This document shows positions 39,654 through 49,900 of a stretch of 64,000 nucleotides of DNA, piece by piece (position 1 is the first letter of the stretch; each line of letters begins with the position of its first letter). The position numbers were made by a program, and so were the translations under genes. This DNA comes from Nitrosomonas aestuarii. GTDB taxonomy: Bacteria; Pseudomonadota; Gammaproteobacteria; Burkholderiales; Nitrosomonadaceae. The stretch is taken from NCBI RefSeq assembly GCF_003046585.1, contig NZ_QAAE01000004.1, positions 213,378-277,377 of the forward strand, read 5' to 3'. The notes under the pieces are model-generated. The model was not told the origin of the DNA and did no database searches. It worked only from the letters and a program-made list of their open reading frames with translations.

Positions 39654-40027
39654 AAGTGTTCATTGATTCTAGATATAAAATTTCTTATTTTTTCAATATT
39701 ATTAATCGTGGATACTCGTACAACATCAAGCAATTATCTGATTGAAAATATAAATCTGCTCTGCAAATTTTTCGATTGATGATTATTGTCTATCTTCATA
39801 CATACAATCGTCACTCTGTTGGCTTTCAACATAACATTTGTTTACGGCATAATAAGGGATAATTTAACAATCACCATGCATCAATGGAGATCATCACCGT
39901 TTGCAATACAGCTTCCTCTCCTAAAGCAGATAAAATCAAGAATGCCAGTCTCAGAAAAAGATTGCAATATCAAAATAGCCTATAATAGGCAGCCTTTTGT
40001 TCATTGCTGTTTCTTTATTAATGCACA
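39654..40027. promoter_or_regulatory. Divergent promoter region of the HDOD gene and mfd
   Basis: About 370 AT-rich bases between two divergent genes. A TATAAT at 39981-39986 lies within a small palindrome GCCTATAATAGGC (39978-39990), 42 bases before the mfd start; a well-spaced -35 is not obvious. An 81-codon frame at 39786-40031 overlaps the mfd start and has no family features, so I do not call it a gene. Confidence 0.4.
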
Positions 40028-43000
40028 ATGAACTTCGAACAAATATCTCATAATATGCAACGCAAGTTTACGCTACCACATCCCGGGTCGATTTCACGTT
40101 ATTCTGATTTTACAGGCTCCAGCAATGCGCTGTTTTTCGCACAGTTGGCACGACAAACAAAACCTGTCACCATTATTACGGCCACTGCACTGGGTGCACA
40201 GCAATTACTGGAAGAAATTCCATTCTTTGCACCCGAACTGCGCATTCATTTACTGCCCGACTGGGAAACACTTCCCTACGATATTTTTTCACCCCACCAT
40301 GATCTGGTATCAGAACGCCTTGCCACACTGTATCAGGTAATGAATAAATCCTGCGACGTACTCATTGCGCCGCTGACAACTGTGCTCTATCGCATCCTGC
40401 CATGCGAATATCTGGCCGCACATACTTTTTTTCTCAAGAAAGGCGAATCACTTGATATAAGTGCTTTACGCAACCAAATGTCTCTGGCAGGTTATACACA
40501 TGTCACGCAGGTTTTTTCGCCAGGCGAATACAGTATGCGCGGCGGCTTGATTGATCTATTTCCGACGGGAAGTGTGATGCCCTATCGTATTGATTTAATG
40601 GATAATGAGATCGATAGCATCCGCACTTTTGACGTTGATACGCAACGCAGTATATATCCTGTGAATGAAATCCGTCTTTTGCCTGCACGGGAATTTCCAT
40701 TAGACGAAGATGGCCGTTCATGCTTTCGCAGAAAATTCCGCGAAAAATTTGAAGGCGATCCAACAAAAAAACAGATATATAAAGATATTAGCAAGGGAAT
40801 TGCACCAGCCGGTATTGAATATTATCTCCCTTTGTTTTTCGAACAAACGGCAACCCTCTTTGATTACTTACCAAAAAATACCTTAATCTGTTTGCATCAA
40901 GATGTACGTCCGGTATTGGATGAATTCTGGCGTGACACACAGTCTCGCCATCAATTGCTTCGTGCCGATATCAACCGGCCATTACTGCCACCTGACGAGC
41001 TGTTTCTACCCGGCGATATCTTTTTCAGCAAACTGAAACCATATGCACGCATTGAAATCCTACCCAAAACCGGAAACGATAAACTTGAGTCAATAGTATC
41101 CACCTGCACCTTGCCTTCTGTTCAAGTAAATCGCCATGCAGACAACCCATTCGAACAATTGGGTGCTTTTATCGACAAATTTACCACAACCGGTGGACGC
41201 GTTCTGGTTGTTGCTGAAAGTATGGGCAGGCGTGAGTTAATTGCTGAATATTTGAACCAACATGGACTGCACCCGGACATTTGTCAGGAGTACGCGCAAT
41301 TTATGTCTTGCGCACAACCATTTATGTTGTGCGTTGCACCGCTGCACAGCGGATTTGTGCTCGAAAATGAAAAAATCGCGTTCATTACCGAAAATGAACT
41401 CTATGCAGCAACCCACCTACATGGACGGCGTGAGAGAGAATCCCGCCGTCCTACTTCAACCGACAATATTCTGCGCGACCTGTCCGAAATCAAACCCGGC
41501 GATCCGGTTGTCCATGAACAACATGGTATCGGTCGTTATTTAGGGCTGATCAGCATGGATCTGGGGGAAAACCGGGAAAGCGAACTCAGCGAGTTTCTAT
41601 CATTAGAATATGAAGGCGGAGACAAATTGTATGTGCCTGTATCGCAGTTGTACCTGATCGGGCGTTACAGCGGCGCATCGCCGGAATCAGCACCATTGCA
41701 TAAACTGGGCAGTACTCAATGGGACAAGGCTAAGCGCAAAGCCATGCAACAGGTGCGTGATACTGCTGCCGAGTTACTCAATTTGTATGCACAACGCGCT
41801 GCACGCCAAGGCTATGCTTTCAACTTGAAGCAGCATGATTATGAGGCGTTTGCAGAAGGCTTCGGCTTTGAAGAAACAGCCGATCAGGCCGCTGCCATCA
41901 ATGCCGTTATTGAGGATTTGATTTCGGACAAACCGATGGATCGCCTCATCTGCGGCGATGTAGGATTCGGCAAAACGGAAGTCGCGTTACGCGCGGCCTT
42001 CGTTGCCGTCGCTGATGGCAAGCAGGTTGCCGTTCTGGTTCCAACCACACTGCTGGCCGAACAGCATTTCCAGAATTTTTCCGATCGCTTTGGTTTAATC
42101 GCGGAACAATGGCCGGTAAAAATAGCAGAGCTGTCGCGTTTTCGCACAACCAAGGAGCAAACAAAAACATTGCATGAACTGGCGCAAGGTCAGATAGATA
42201 TTGTTATCGGTACGCATAAACTGATACAAAAAAGCGTCAAATTCAAAAACCTGGGTCTGGTAATCATCGATGAAGAACACCGTTTTGGCGTACGCCAGAA
42301 AGAACAACTCAAGAAACTGCGCGCCGAAGTGGATGTGTTGACGCTAACCGCGACACCTATTCCACGCACCTTGGCGATGTCACTCGAAGGTTTGCGCGAT
42401 TTCTCCATTATCGCCACTGCGCCGCAACGGCGTCTTGCAATCAGAACCTTTGTCAGCAGTTTTTCCATCGGCGTCATTCGTGAAGCCTGTCTGCGTGAAT
42501 TAAAACGTGGCGGACAAATTTATTTTTTGCATAATGAAGTCAAAACTATACAGCTTATGTATGAAAAACTGGCCGGCTTGCTACCTGAAGCGCGCATTAA
42601 TGTCGCTCATGGGCAAATGCGTGAACGCGATCTCGAACACGTAATGCGTGATTTTTATCAACAACGTTTCAATGTCCTGCTCTGCACCACCATTATTGAA
42701 ACCGGCATCGACATACCCAGCGCCAATACCATTATCATTAATAACGCCAACAAATTCGGCCTAGCACAATTACATCAACTGCGTGGCCGGGTCGGCCGGT
42801 CTCACCACCAGGCCTACGCCTATTTGCTAACCCCGGAAGAACAAGCGCTCACCGCTCAGGCCAGAAAAAGACTGGAAGCCATTCAAGCGATGGAGGAACT
42901 CGGCTCTGGTTTTTTCCTGGCCATGCATGATCTTGAAATTCGTGGTGCGGGTGCTGTACTGAGTGAATCGCAAAGCGGCGAAATGCAGGAAATCGGCTTC

Positions 43001-43519
43001 AGTTTATACAGCGCCATGCTGGATATGGCCATCCAATCACTTAAAGATGGGCATGAACCTGATATGCTGCATCCACTTGGCGTTGCGACTGAAATCAACC
43101 TGCATGTACCAACCCTGTTGCCCGACAGTTACTGTCACGATATTCACGAGCGTCTTGTACTGTACAAACGCATGGCAAACTGCACGGATAACGAACAACT
43201 CGACGACATGCAAAGCGAATTGATTGATCGTTTCGGACTACTGCCTGACGCAACCAGAGCATTACTCGATTGCCATCGTTTGCGCATCTCAGCTAAACCG
43301 CTGGGCATTATTCGCATAGAGGCCAGCACTGAAAGCATTCAAATACAATTCAAACCCGAACCACCAGTCGATCCTGCCAGAATTATTCAACTGATACAAA
43401 GCGGTCGAGAATTTTCACTCGCCGGTCCCGATCGCCTTAAAATTCAGATACAGATTCCGGAAGTCAACAAACGTGTTCAGCGTATCCAGCATTTGATTAA
43501 TACACTCAATAGCGCTTGA
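40028..43519 (+). CDS. mfd: Transcription-repair coupling factor Mfd
   Basis: A 1163-residue ATP-dependent translocase that removes stalled RNA polymerase from DNA lesions and recruits UvrA. The order is normal: UvrB-like N-terminal domains (about 30-350), the RNA-polymerase-interaction domain with GDPVVHEQHGIGRYLGLISM (about 490), the motor with Walker A ICGDVGFGKTEVALRAAF (about 640-655), the DEEH box in VIIDEEHRFGVRQKEQL, TATPIPRTLAMSLEG, TTIIETGIDIPSANTIIINN and QLRGRVGRSHHQAYAYLL, then the TRCF C-terminal domain. Full length, apparently intact. Confidence 0.97.
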   Translation: MNFEQISHNMQRKFTLPHPGSISRYSDFTGSSNALFFAQLARQTKPVTIITATALGAQQLLEEIPFFAPELRIHLLPDWETLPYDIFSPHHDLVSERLATLYQVMNKSCDVLIAPLTTVLYRILPCEYLAAHTFFLKKGESLDISALRNQMSLAGYTHVTQVFSPGEYSMRGGLIDLFPTGSVMPYRIDLMDNEIDSIRTFDVDTQRSIYPVNEIRLLPAREFPLDEDGRSCFRRKFREKFEGDPTKKQIYKDISKGIAPAGIEYYLPLFFEQTATLFDYLPKNTLICLHQDVRPVLDEFWRDTQSRHQLLRADINRPLLPPDELFLPGDIFFSKLKPYARIEILPKTGNDKLESIVSTCTLPSVQVNRHADNPFEQLGAFIDKFTTTGGRVLVVAESMGRRELIAEYLNQHGLHPDICQEYAQFMSCAQPFMLCVAPLHSGFVLENEKIAFITENELYAATHLHGRRERESRRPTSTDNILRDLSEIKPGDPVVHEQHGIGRYLGLISMDLGENRESELSEFLSLEYEGGDKLYVPVSQLYLIGRYSGASPESAPLHKLGSTQWDKAKRKAMQQVRDTAAELLNLYAQRAARQGYAFNLKQHDYEAFAEGFGFEETADQAAAINAVIEDLISDKPMDRLICGDVGFGKTEVALRAAFVAVADGKQVAVLVPTTLLAEQHFQNFSDRFGLIAEQWPVKIAELSRFRTTKEQTKTLHELAQGQIDIVIGTHKLIQKSVKFKNLGLVIIDEEHRFGVRQKEQLKKLRAEVDVLTLTATPIPRTLAMSLEGLRDFSIIATAPQRRLAIRTFVSSFSIGVIREACLRELKRGGQIYFLHNEVKTIQLMYEKLAGLLPEARINVAHGQMRERDLEHVMRDFYQQRFNVLLCTTIIETGIDIPSANTIIINNANKFGLAQLHQLRGRVGRSHHQAYAYLLTPEEQALTAQARKRLEAIQAMEELGSGFFLAMHDLEIRGAGAVLSESQSGEMQEIGFSLYSAMLDMAIQSLKDGHEPDMLHPLGVATEINLHVPTLLPDSYCHDIHERLVLYKRMANCTDNEQLDDMQSELIDRFGLLPDATRALLDCHRLRISAKPLGIIRIEASTESIQIQFKPEPPVDPARIIQLIQSGREFSLAGPDRLKIQIQIPEVNKRVQRIQHLINTLNSA

Positions 43520-43527
43520 CTAAAACG

Positions 43528-43665
43528 TTATTCTGATAACCACAAAACAATTACCCCGGTAAGGGTCGTGACATCTACATTATTTTCCTGATATTCAAAC
43601 ATCACCTGGAGAGTCTGTCCCCGGCCTCCGGTGAATTCTATCTGCCCACTCTTAATCTTATCTTT
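43528..43665 (-). pseudogene. 3' fragment of a lost gene
   Basis: On the minus strand a clean coding-like end reads KSGQIEFTGGRGQTLQVMFE followed by YQENNVDVTTLTGVIVLWLS and a stop at 43528-43530. Upstream the frame is closed by a TGA after about 44 codons and no plausible start or binding site is seen. Hydrophobic and beta-rich character is like a real protein C-terminus, so I take it as a remnant. It overlaps nothing and lies between mfd and the next TonB receptor. Confidence 0.35.
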
Positions 43666-43869
43666 TCAAAAGAATATTATTTATCATATAGATTGTTGTC
43701 ACGCACAAAATGGTTAACGTTGTAACCCTAATACTAGAAATTTAATTATTATTGAACTAAATTCTATATGAAGACAATATAAGACAGATTCTACGTTCTA
43801 CTCTTACTTTTGAACTTTACATCTGTTGATTAATATAGCTGCCATTAAAAATTTTTTACCGCAGCATAT
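43666..43869. other. AT-rich upstream region of the TonB receptor gene
   Basis: About 200 strongly AT-rich bases with a GTTAACGTTGTAAC segment near 43,711 that is partly symmetric. It should hold the promoter of the receptor at 43,870. I see no clear Fur box. Confidence 0.3.
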
Positions 43870-45885
43870 ATGGCTATCCAATCACCATCCCTCTATTCAA
43901 AAAAATCGGCAAAAAGACTTATATACAGTCTGTTTTTTATATTGCTTTTAACGCCATTATCAGTATTTGCCAGTACGGATGTCTATTCGCTGGATTTAGA
44001 GCAGTTGATGAATGTTGAAGTGACTACAGTCAGCAAAAAATCTCAAACGCTCATGAAAACTGCTGCTGCTGTTCATGTGATTTCCAACGATGACATTCGC
44101 CGTTCCGGCGCCACTTCCTTACCAGAAGTACTACGCGGCGTACCAGGCGTTCAAGTCGCTCAAGTTGATGCCAATAAATGGGCAGTTTCCATTCGTGGCT
44201 TTAATGATCGCTTCGCTAATAAGTTGTTAGTCATGGTTGATGGACGCAGTGTCTACACACCATTATTGACGGGTGTATTCTGGAACATGCAGGACATGCT
44301 GCTGGAAGATATTGACCGTATTGAAGTGATTCGCGGCCCTGGTGGAGCCGTTTGGGGTGCTAACGCTGTCAATGGTGTAATCAACATTATCACAAAAAGT
44401 GCTGATCAGACTCAAGGGACACAAATCACTTTTCTTGGGGGCTCACAGGAAAAAAATCTGAGTGCACGCTATGGAGCAAAGCTAAATGATCAAACAAGCT
44501 TTCGGTTATTTGCCAAAGGCAAGCACGTAGAAAATTTTTATGACACGCAGCAATATCAGGCAAATGATCAATGGCGTAATTTTCTAACTGGTTTTCGAGT
44601 CGATAGTGAGTTTGATGCAAACAATCAATGGATGTTACAAGGCAATTATAAGGTTGGAACAGCTGACCAGCTTGGAATCACAGAGTTTCTCAGTCGCAAC
44701 GCAATTGCAAATCAAATTGATTACCAATCTGGAGATATTCTGTTTCGCTGGACAAATCAACAGTCAGAAAACAACAAATGGCGTTTTCAAGCGTATTATG
44801 ACTATTTTTCTCGCAATAGCCTTAATGTTACGCATGAGGTGAATACCCTGGATCTTGATATCCAGAATCAGTTAAAACTACTGGATAAACATGACGTAGT
44901 TTGGGGACTTGGTTATCGCGCTGTTTTCGATAATTTGGAATCCAGTTATATTTTTACGTTTGATCCAAAACAACGTTACACCAGAACCTTCAGCGCATTT
45001 GTTCAGGATGACATTCAATTAGCAGAATCGGTGCGGTTTACCCTGGGATCAAAAATTGAACATAACAGCTATACTGGATTTGAGTTTCAGCCTAATGCCC
45101 GGTTACTCTGGGAAATCAACGAACGCAACAGTGTCTGGACCGCTGCGTCGCGCGCGGTGCGCATACCTTCTCGTTCAGATACTGATGTCCGGGTCAATCT
45201 TGAAACAATACCGAGCAGAAATCCTTTTATACCCCCAACCCTGATCAGCGCTTTCGGAAATAAAAACCTTAATTCAGAAAAAGTTTATGCTTTTGAATTA
45301 GGCTACCGTAGCCAGTTGATGCAAACATTCACCTTGGATACGGCCTTATTTTATAACTATTACGATGATTTAGTTGATTTTGACGTAAGCTTTGCAGGCA
45401 TTGAACAACAACCCGTTCCGGTACATTTGTTAGTTGCCAATACATTTGCTAATCGCATGACAGCTTCCACTTACGGGGCTGAAATAATCACAAAATGGCA
45501 GGTTACCAATTTCTGGCAAATAACTTCAAGCTACAGCTGGTTTAAATTGGATGCACAATTAAAAACGGTCGGTTTTACAGATACTCTTTTCTCTAAAGAA
45601 AATTCAGACCCAAACCATCAGTTTTCTGTTCGATCAAACATACAACTTCCCTATAACCTGGAATTTAACAGCATGTTTTACTATACGGACCGACTCCGCG
45701 CTCACAATGTTTCAGACCAGGCGCGTCTTGATTTAAGACTGGCCTGGTCGCCGACACCTGATCTGGAACTATCAGTCGTCGCACAAAATATTACGAATAA
45801 ACAACATCAAGAATTCACTGCAAATGATGTATTCCATTCCGAAATTCCGCGCAGTGTATATGGAAGAATAATGCTGAAATTCTGA
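43870..45885 (+). CDS. TonB-dependent receptor of the YfiR-associated type
   Basis: A 671-residue outer-membrane receptor. A signal peptide (about residues 1-35) is followed by DLEQLMNVEVTTVSKKSQTL, the usual N-terminus of this subgroup, then the plug (DDIRRSGATSLPEVLRGVPG, ANKWAVSIRGFNDRFANKLL, VMVDGRSVYTPLLTGVFW, IEVIRGPGGAVWGANAVNGV) and a barrel ending in a terminal Phe (GRIMLKF). Receptors of this type are found next to YfiR-like periplasmic proteins and GGDEF proteins in many proteobacteria, as here (genes at 46,383 and 46,947). That suggests it senses or imports a ligand linked to cyclic-di-GMP signalling; the ligand is unknown. No Fur box was seen upstream. Confidence 0.9.
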   Translation: MAIQSPSLYSKKSAKRLIYSLFFILLLTPLSVFASTDVYSLDLEQLMNVEVTTVSKKSQTLMKTAAAVHVISNDDIRRSGATSLPEVLRGVPGVQVAQVDANKWAVSIRGFNDRFANKLLVMVDGRSVYTPLLTGVFWNMQDMLLEDIDRIEVIRGPGGAVWGANAVNGVINIITKSADQTQGTQITFLGGSQEKNLSARYGAKLNDQTSFRLFAKGKHVENFYDTQQYQANDQWRNFLTGFRVDSEFDANNQWMLQGNYKVGTADQLGITEFLSRNAIANQIDYQSGDILFRWTNQQSENNKWRFQAYYDYFSRNSLNVTHEVNTLDLDIQNQLKLLDKHDVVWGLGYRAVFDNLESSYIFTFDPKQRYTRTFSAFVQDDIQLAESVRFTLGSKIEHNSYTGFEFQPNARLLWEINERNSVWTAASRAVRIPSRSDTDVRVNLETIPSRNPFIPPTLISAFGNKNLNSEKVYAFELGYRSQLMQTFTLDTALFYNYYDDLVDFDVSFAGIEQQPVPVHLLVANTFANRMTASTYGAEIITKWQVTNFWQITSSYSWFKLDAQLKTVGFTDTLFSKENSDPNHQFSVRSNIQLPYNLEFNSMFYYTDRLRAHNVSDQARLDLRLAWSPTPDLELSVVAQNITNKQHQEFTANDVFHSEIPRSVYGRIMLKF

Positions 45886-46137
45886 AAGCTACAGGCTATA
45901 TAGCTACGAACGCTTATAGACAACAATTTTCACTTTGCTATGACCGTTTACTACAACAAACCGGATGAGTTTAGTTAATAGATATAAAACACTCGTATTA
46001 TCGAGATCAGGATTTACCAAAGAACTCATTCTGGAACAAACAGATACAACAATAGAATGATTTATTTTCACAATATCATTAATTTTTGACCGATAACTAA
46101 TTTTAGTATTTGCTGGCATATGTTAATTGATTCTTAT

Positions 46138-46180
46138 AACGCTTTGACCAACCTTGAGTCCAGTAATTGGTCAAGGCGTT
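46138..46180. repeat. Imperfect inverted repeat at the edge of a non-native-looking segment
   Basis: AACGCTTTGACCAA (46138-46151) faces TTGGTCAAGGCGTT (46167-46180), 13 of 14 bases paired, with a 15-base loop and a few T after it. It could be the terminator of the receptor gene 250 bases upstream or the end of a dispersed repeat. The following segment to about 46,433 is richer in GC than its surroundings and open in two opposing frames without any family features. Confidence 0.45.
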
Positions 46181-46382
46181 TATTCATGCCAGCCAAACGA
46201 CAAAGAACGTGCAAGAAAGATGGCATTAATAACAACACGGCATGGCGGCTTGGCAAATTCGTCCGGCGAGTCCATTGATTTTGACAATGATTAAATGCCA
46301 AGTATTTTATCTGGCAGCGAAACTGACGCAAAACCGCAGTTTGCTCAAGAAAAATTTCTTGCTTATGCATTTGGCTGCAAAG

Positions 46383-46946
46383 ATGCTGCTTGGCGCACAT
46401 CGACCAGCGTGTGACAAGAAGCCGAAGCTTCACGCATTAATTATATTGTTTTGCGGATTCATCCAGTTGAATTTGCCATCAATAGTTCAAGCTGAGGCAT
46501 TACCCGAGTATCGGGTTAAGGCGGCTTTTCTCTACAATTTTGCAAATTACACACAGTGGCCTGACGATATTGGCAACAATTTTAATATTTGCATCTATGG
46601 CGAGCATTCCTTTGGCGATGAGCTTCAGCAAATGCAGGAAAAAAAAATAAATCAACGTGACATTCTCATCAATTATACAACTCAGATAGAAAGTCTAGCT
46701 ATTTGTCAGATTGTCTTTATCAGTCATTCATCCACTTTCGCTATAAAAGCAATCCTTCACCATTTGAAAGACAAACCCGTGCTTAAAGTAACGGATAACC
46801 TTAACAGAATCCATGATGGCACCACCATCAACCTAGTTGTAACGGGTGGAAAAATTAAATTTGATGTTGATCTGGCCGCTGCTCAAAGTTCAGGTTTAAA
46901 TCTCAGCTCACAATTACTGCGTTTTGCTAGAGAGGTATATAAATAA
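46383..46946 (+). CDS. YfiR-like periplasmic protein (DUF4154)
   Basis: A 187-residue secreted protein from the chosen start. After a basic N-terminus and hydrophobic signal (HALIILFCGFIQLNLPSIVQA) comes the family core LPEYRVKAAFLYNFANYTQW, NFNICIYGEHSFGDELQQM and the late GTTINLVVTGGKIKFDVDLA segment with LSSQLLRFAREVYK at the end. In Pseudomonas YfiR represses the diguanylate cyclase YfiN from the periplasm. Here the very next gene (1 base later) encodes a membrane kinase with a GGDEF domain, so the same logic is likely. The frame is open upstream to 46242, through the suspected repeat; the true start is uncertain. Confidence 0.82.
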   Translation: MLLGAHRPACDKKPKLHALIILFCGFIQLNLPSIVQAEALPEYRVKAAFLYNFANYTQWPDDIGNNFNICIYGEHSFGDELQQMQEKKINQRDILINYTTQIESLAICQIVFISHSSTFAIKAILHHLKDKPVLKVTDNLNRIHDGTTINLVVTGGKIKFDVDLAAAQSSGLNLSSQLLRFAREVYK

Positions 46947-49900
46947 ATGTATAGTAACGCGCCTGTTACCATCACGCTGCAAAAAAAATTACAACGCATC
47001 AGCCTGATTACTCTGAGCTTGGCGATGCTGTTCGTGACGTTACTCGTCATAGCGAACAACTATGCAATAGGATCATATGCCTTAATCGAATCCAGCAGGT
47101 CGAAAGCGAAGTTGTTAACTGATAATGCTGCATCGACTTTAATGTTTCAAGATCTCAATTCGGCCCAAACATTACTACAATCACTGAGCAATTCGAAAGA
47201 AGTGAGCGCTGCTGCTATCTACAATCAAGATCAGCAAAAATTTGCACATTATTCAGTCAACAATCGTTCATTCCCTGCATCCTTGGCGTTTATGCAAGAG
47301 GAAATCATAGAAGATATTCATAACATTACTTTTATTCAGCCTATTCTTTTTAAAGATCAACAGGTAGGGGGTCTTTATCTGGAAATAAGCCTGATTCCGC
47401 TTTACTGGCAACTGCTATGGCAAATTCTGCTTACTATCGGAGCTGCAGCCATTTCCCTGTTTGCCGCCTATTACCTGGTACAGCGTTTGAACAAATCGGT
47501 ATTAAATCCTTTGACTGACCTCTCAGGCGTCATGGAACAGATATCCATTAAATCTGACTACCATGTACGCGCCAATCCCTGCAATATTATTGAATTGAAT
47601 GCACTGGCCGCTGGTTTTAACAGAATGCTGGATGGTATCCAGCAGCGAGATACGCAGCTGGCGAATCACCTCGACTTACTCGAAGATGAAGTAATCAAAC
47701 GCACTCATGATCTGGAACAAAAAACCAATGAAGCATGCCATCTTGCTGAAAAAGCCCAGGCAGCCAATAAAGCCAAAAGTGAATTTCTTGCCACTATGAG
47801 TCATGAGATACGCACACCTATGAATGGCGTATTGGGAATGACTGAGTTGTTACTGGGAACAAAGCTCAATATTCGCCAGAAACGTTTAGCGGATATTGCT
47901 TATCGATCAGCTGAATCCTTACTGGGTGTCATTAATAATATACTGGATTTCTCAAAAATTGAATCTGGCAAGTTTCAACTCGTCACACATGATTTTGATG
48001 TGCGCGAACTCTTGGAAGACACGGCTGAAATAATGGCGACCCAGGCACACCATAAGGGCCTGGAACTGGTATTGGATTTGCCATCTGATCTGCACACCAT
48101 AGTTCGAGGTGATGCAGAGCGCATCCGGCAAGTACTCGTTAATCTGCTGGGTAATGCCATCAAGTTTACACATCATGGTGAAGTGAAATTAAAAGTCGAC
48201 TGGCTTCATCAAAACAAATCTGAAAACCAGATACATCTGCTGATTAAAGTCATTGATACTGGACCTGGTGTTGCCTCTGATCAACAGGCAATTATCTTTG
48301 AAAGCTTTACTCAGGGAGACGGCACCACCACACGCCGCCATGGAGGAACCGGGCTAGGGTTAAGTATTTCCAGACAAATAGTGGAAATGATGGGCAGCGA
48401 ACTCAAATTGACCAGTTCCCTCGGTCAAGGTGCCTGTTTTTACTTCAACCTTCAACTGGAATGCAGCGCGCAACTGATCCCAGAAAAAGCCGATATTTCC
48501 GCATTGCAAGGAATCAACATATTGATAGTGGATGATAATGCTGCAAACCGCGAAATTTTATCTGAACAGCTTAAATACTGGGGCGTGTATTCTTATTGCG
48601 CCTCAAATGGCGCTCAAGCACTGAATCATTTACTGGACTCTAAAAAACATAATAAATCATATCATTTGGCCATACTGGATTTCCATATGCCGGAGATGGA
48701 TGGTCTGACCCTGGCCAAAGCAATTCATGACGAACCGCTCCTACAGCCACTCCCACTGGTAATGCTAAGTTCAGACAACATAACCTTTGATCACAGCCAA
48801 AGTGAACACCGTGGTATCAGCTATTATCTGGACAAACCAGTCATTCAACAAAAACTGTTGAAATGTTTGCTGAATATTGTAGGTTCGTTAAATAATTCAT
48901 CACATAATCGTGCTGAATCACCATCAAATTTTGTCGATATACCTCTACTCACTGGAACAGTACTATTAGCTGAGGACAATTTGATTAATCAGGAAGTAGG
49001 GATGGGAATACTGCGTTCAATTGGGTGTCAGGTCGAAGTGGTAAATAATGGACAGGAAGCTGCTAATGCTGCAGCAGACAAAAAATATGATGTGATTTTG
49101 ATGGACTGCCATATGCCGGAAATGGATGGTTTTGAGGCAACAAGGATAATCCGTGAACTTGAGAATACTCGGAATACACAAGACCATGTGCCCATTATTG
49201 CATTAACAGCTGACGTCCAAAAAGGGATAGTAGAACGGTGTCTGGATTCCGGTATGGACGCCTATCTTAGCAAGCCTTTTAACAAAAAACGATTACGCGA
49301 ACAACTGGAAAAATGGTTGCTTAATGAAAACAAAGAACCAGCCAAAGCCCCAACTATACAAATTCTCTCGAATGACGAGCCTGATATTAATGTCATAAAC
49401 TCAGACGTACTCGACAGCTTAAGGGAGATCACTACAGAAGCCGGCGAAAATTTACTCACTAAAACAATTACACTATTTCTGCATTCTGCGCCCAAAGATA
49501 TAGATGCTTTGCAGCAGGCATTAGACCAGCAGGACGCTGCCGAATTAACCAGGATTGCACATTATTTCAAATCAATCTGTGGAAATCTAGGTATACAATC
49601 TTTAGCGCAACACGCTGCTTCACTTGAAGCAATTACCAGACAAGGCCATATTTCAGGTGCCGATGCATTGTTACAAACAATAAAATCCAACCTTCCTGGT
49701 ATCTTATCGGCTTTGCGCCGGGAAATCCCATCATTGCCGACAGAAACGACTAGCCAGCCAATAATAAAAGAACAATTCACGTTGCAAAACAGACGTATTT
49801 TGTTAGTGGATGATGACACCAGCTATCGCATGATCACCGGATCGGTATTAAGAGCATCGGCATTTATTGTAGATGAGGCTGAAAACGGATTACAGGCGTT

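Noticed and set aside
39786..40031. 81-codon frame before mfd
   Set aside because: Overlaps the mfd start, has no binding site and no recognisable domain.
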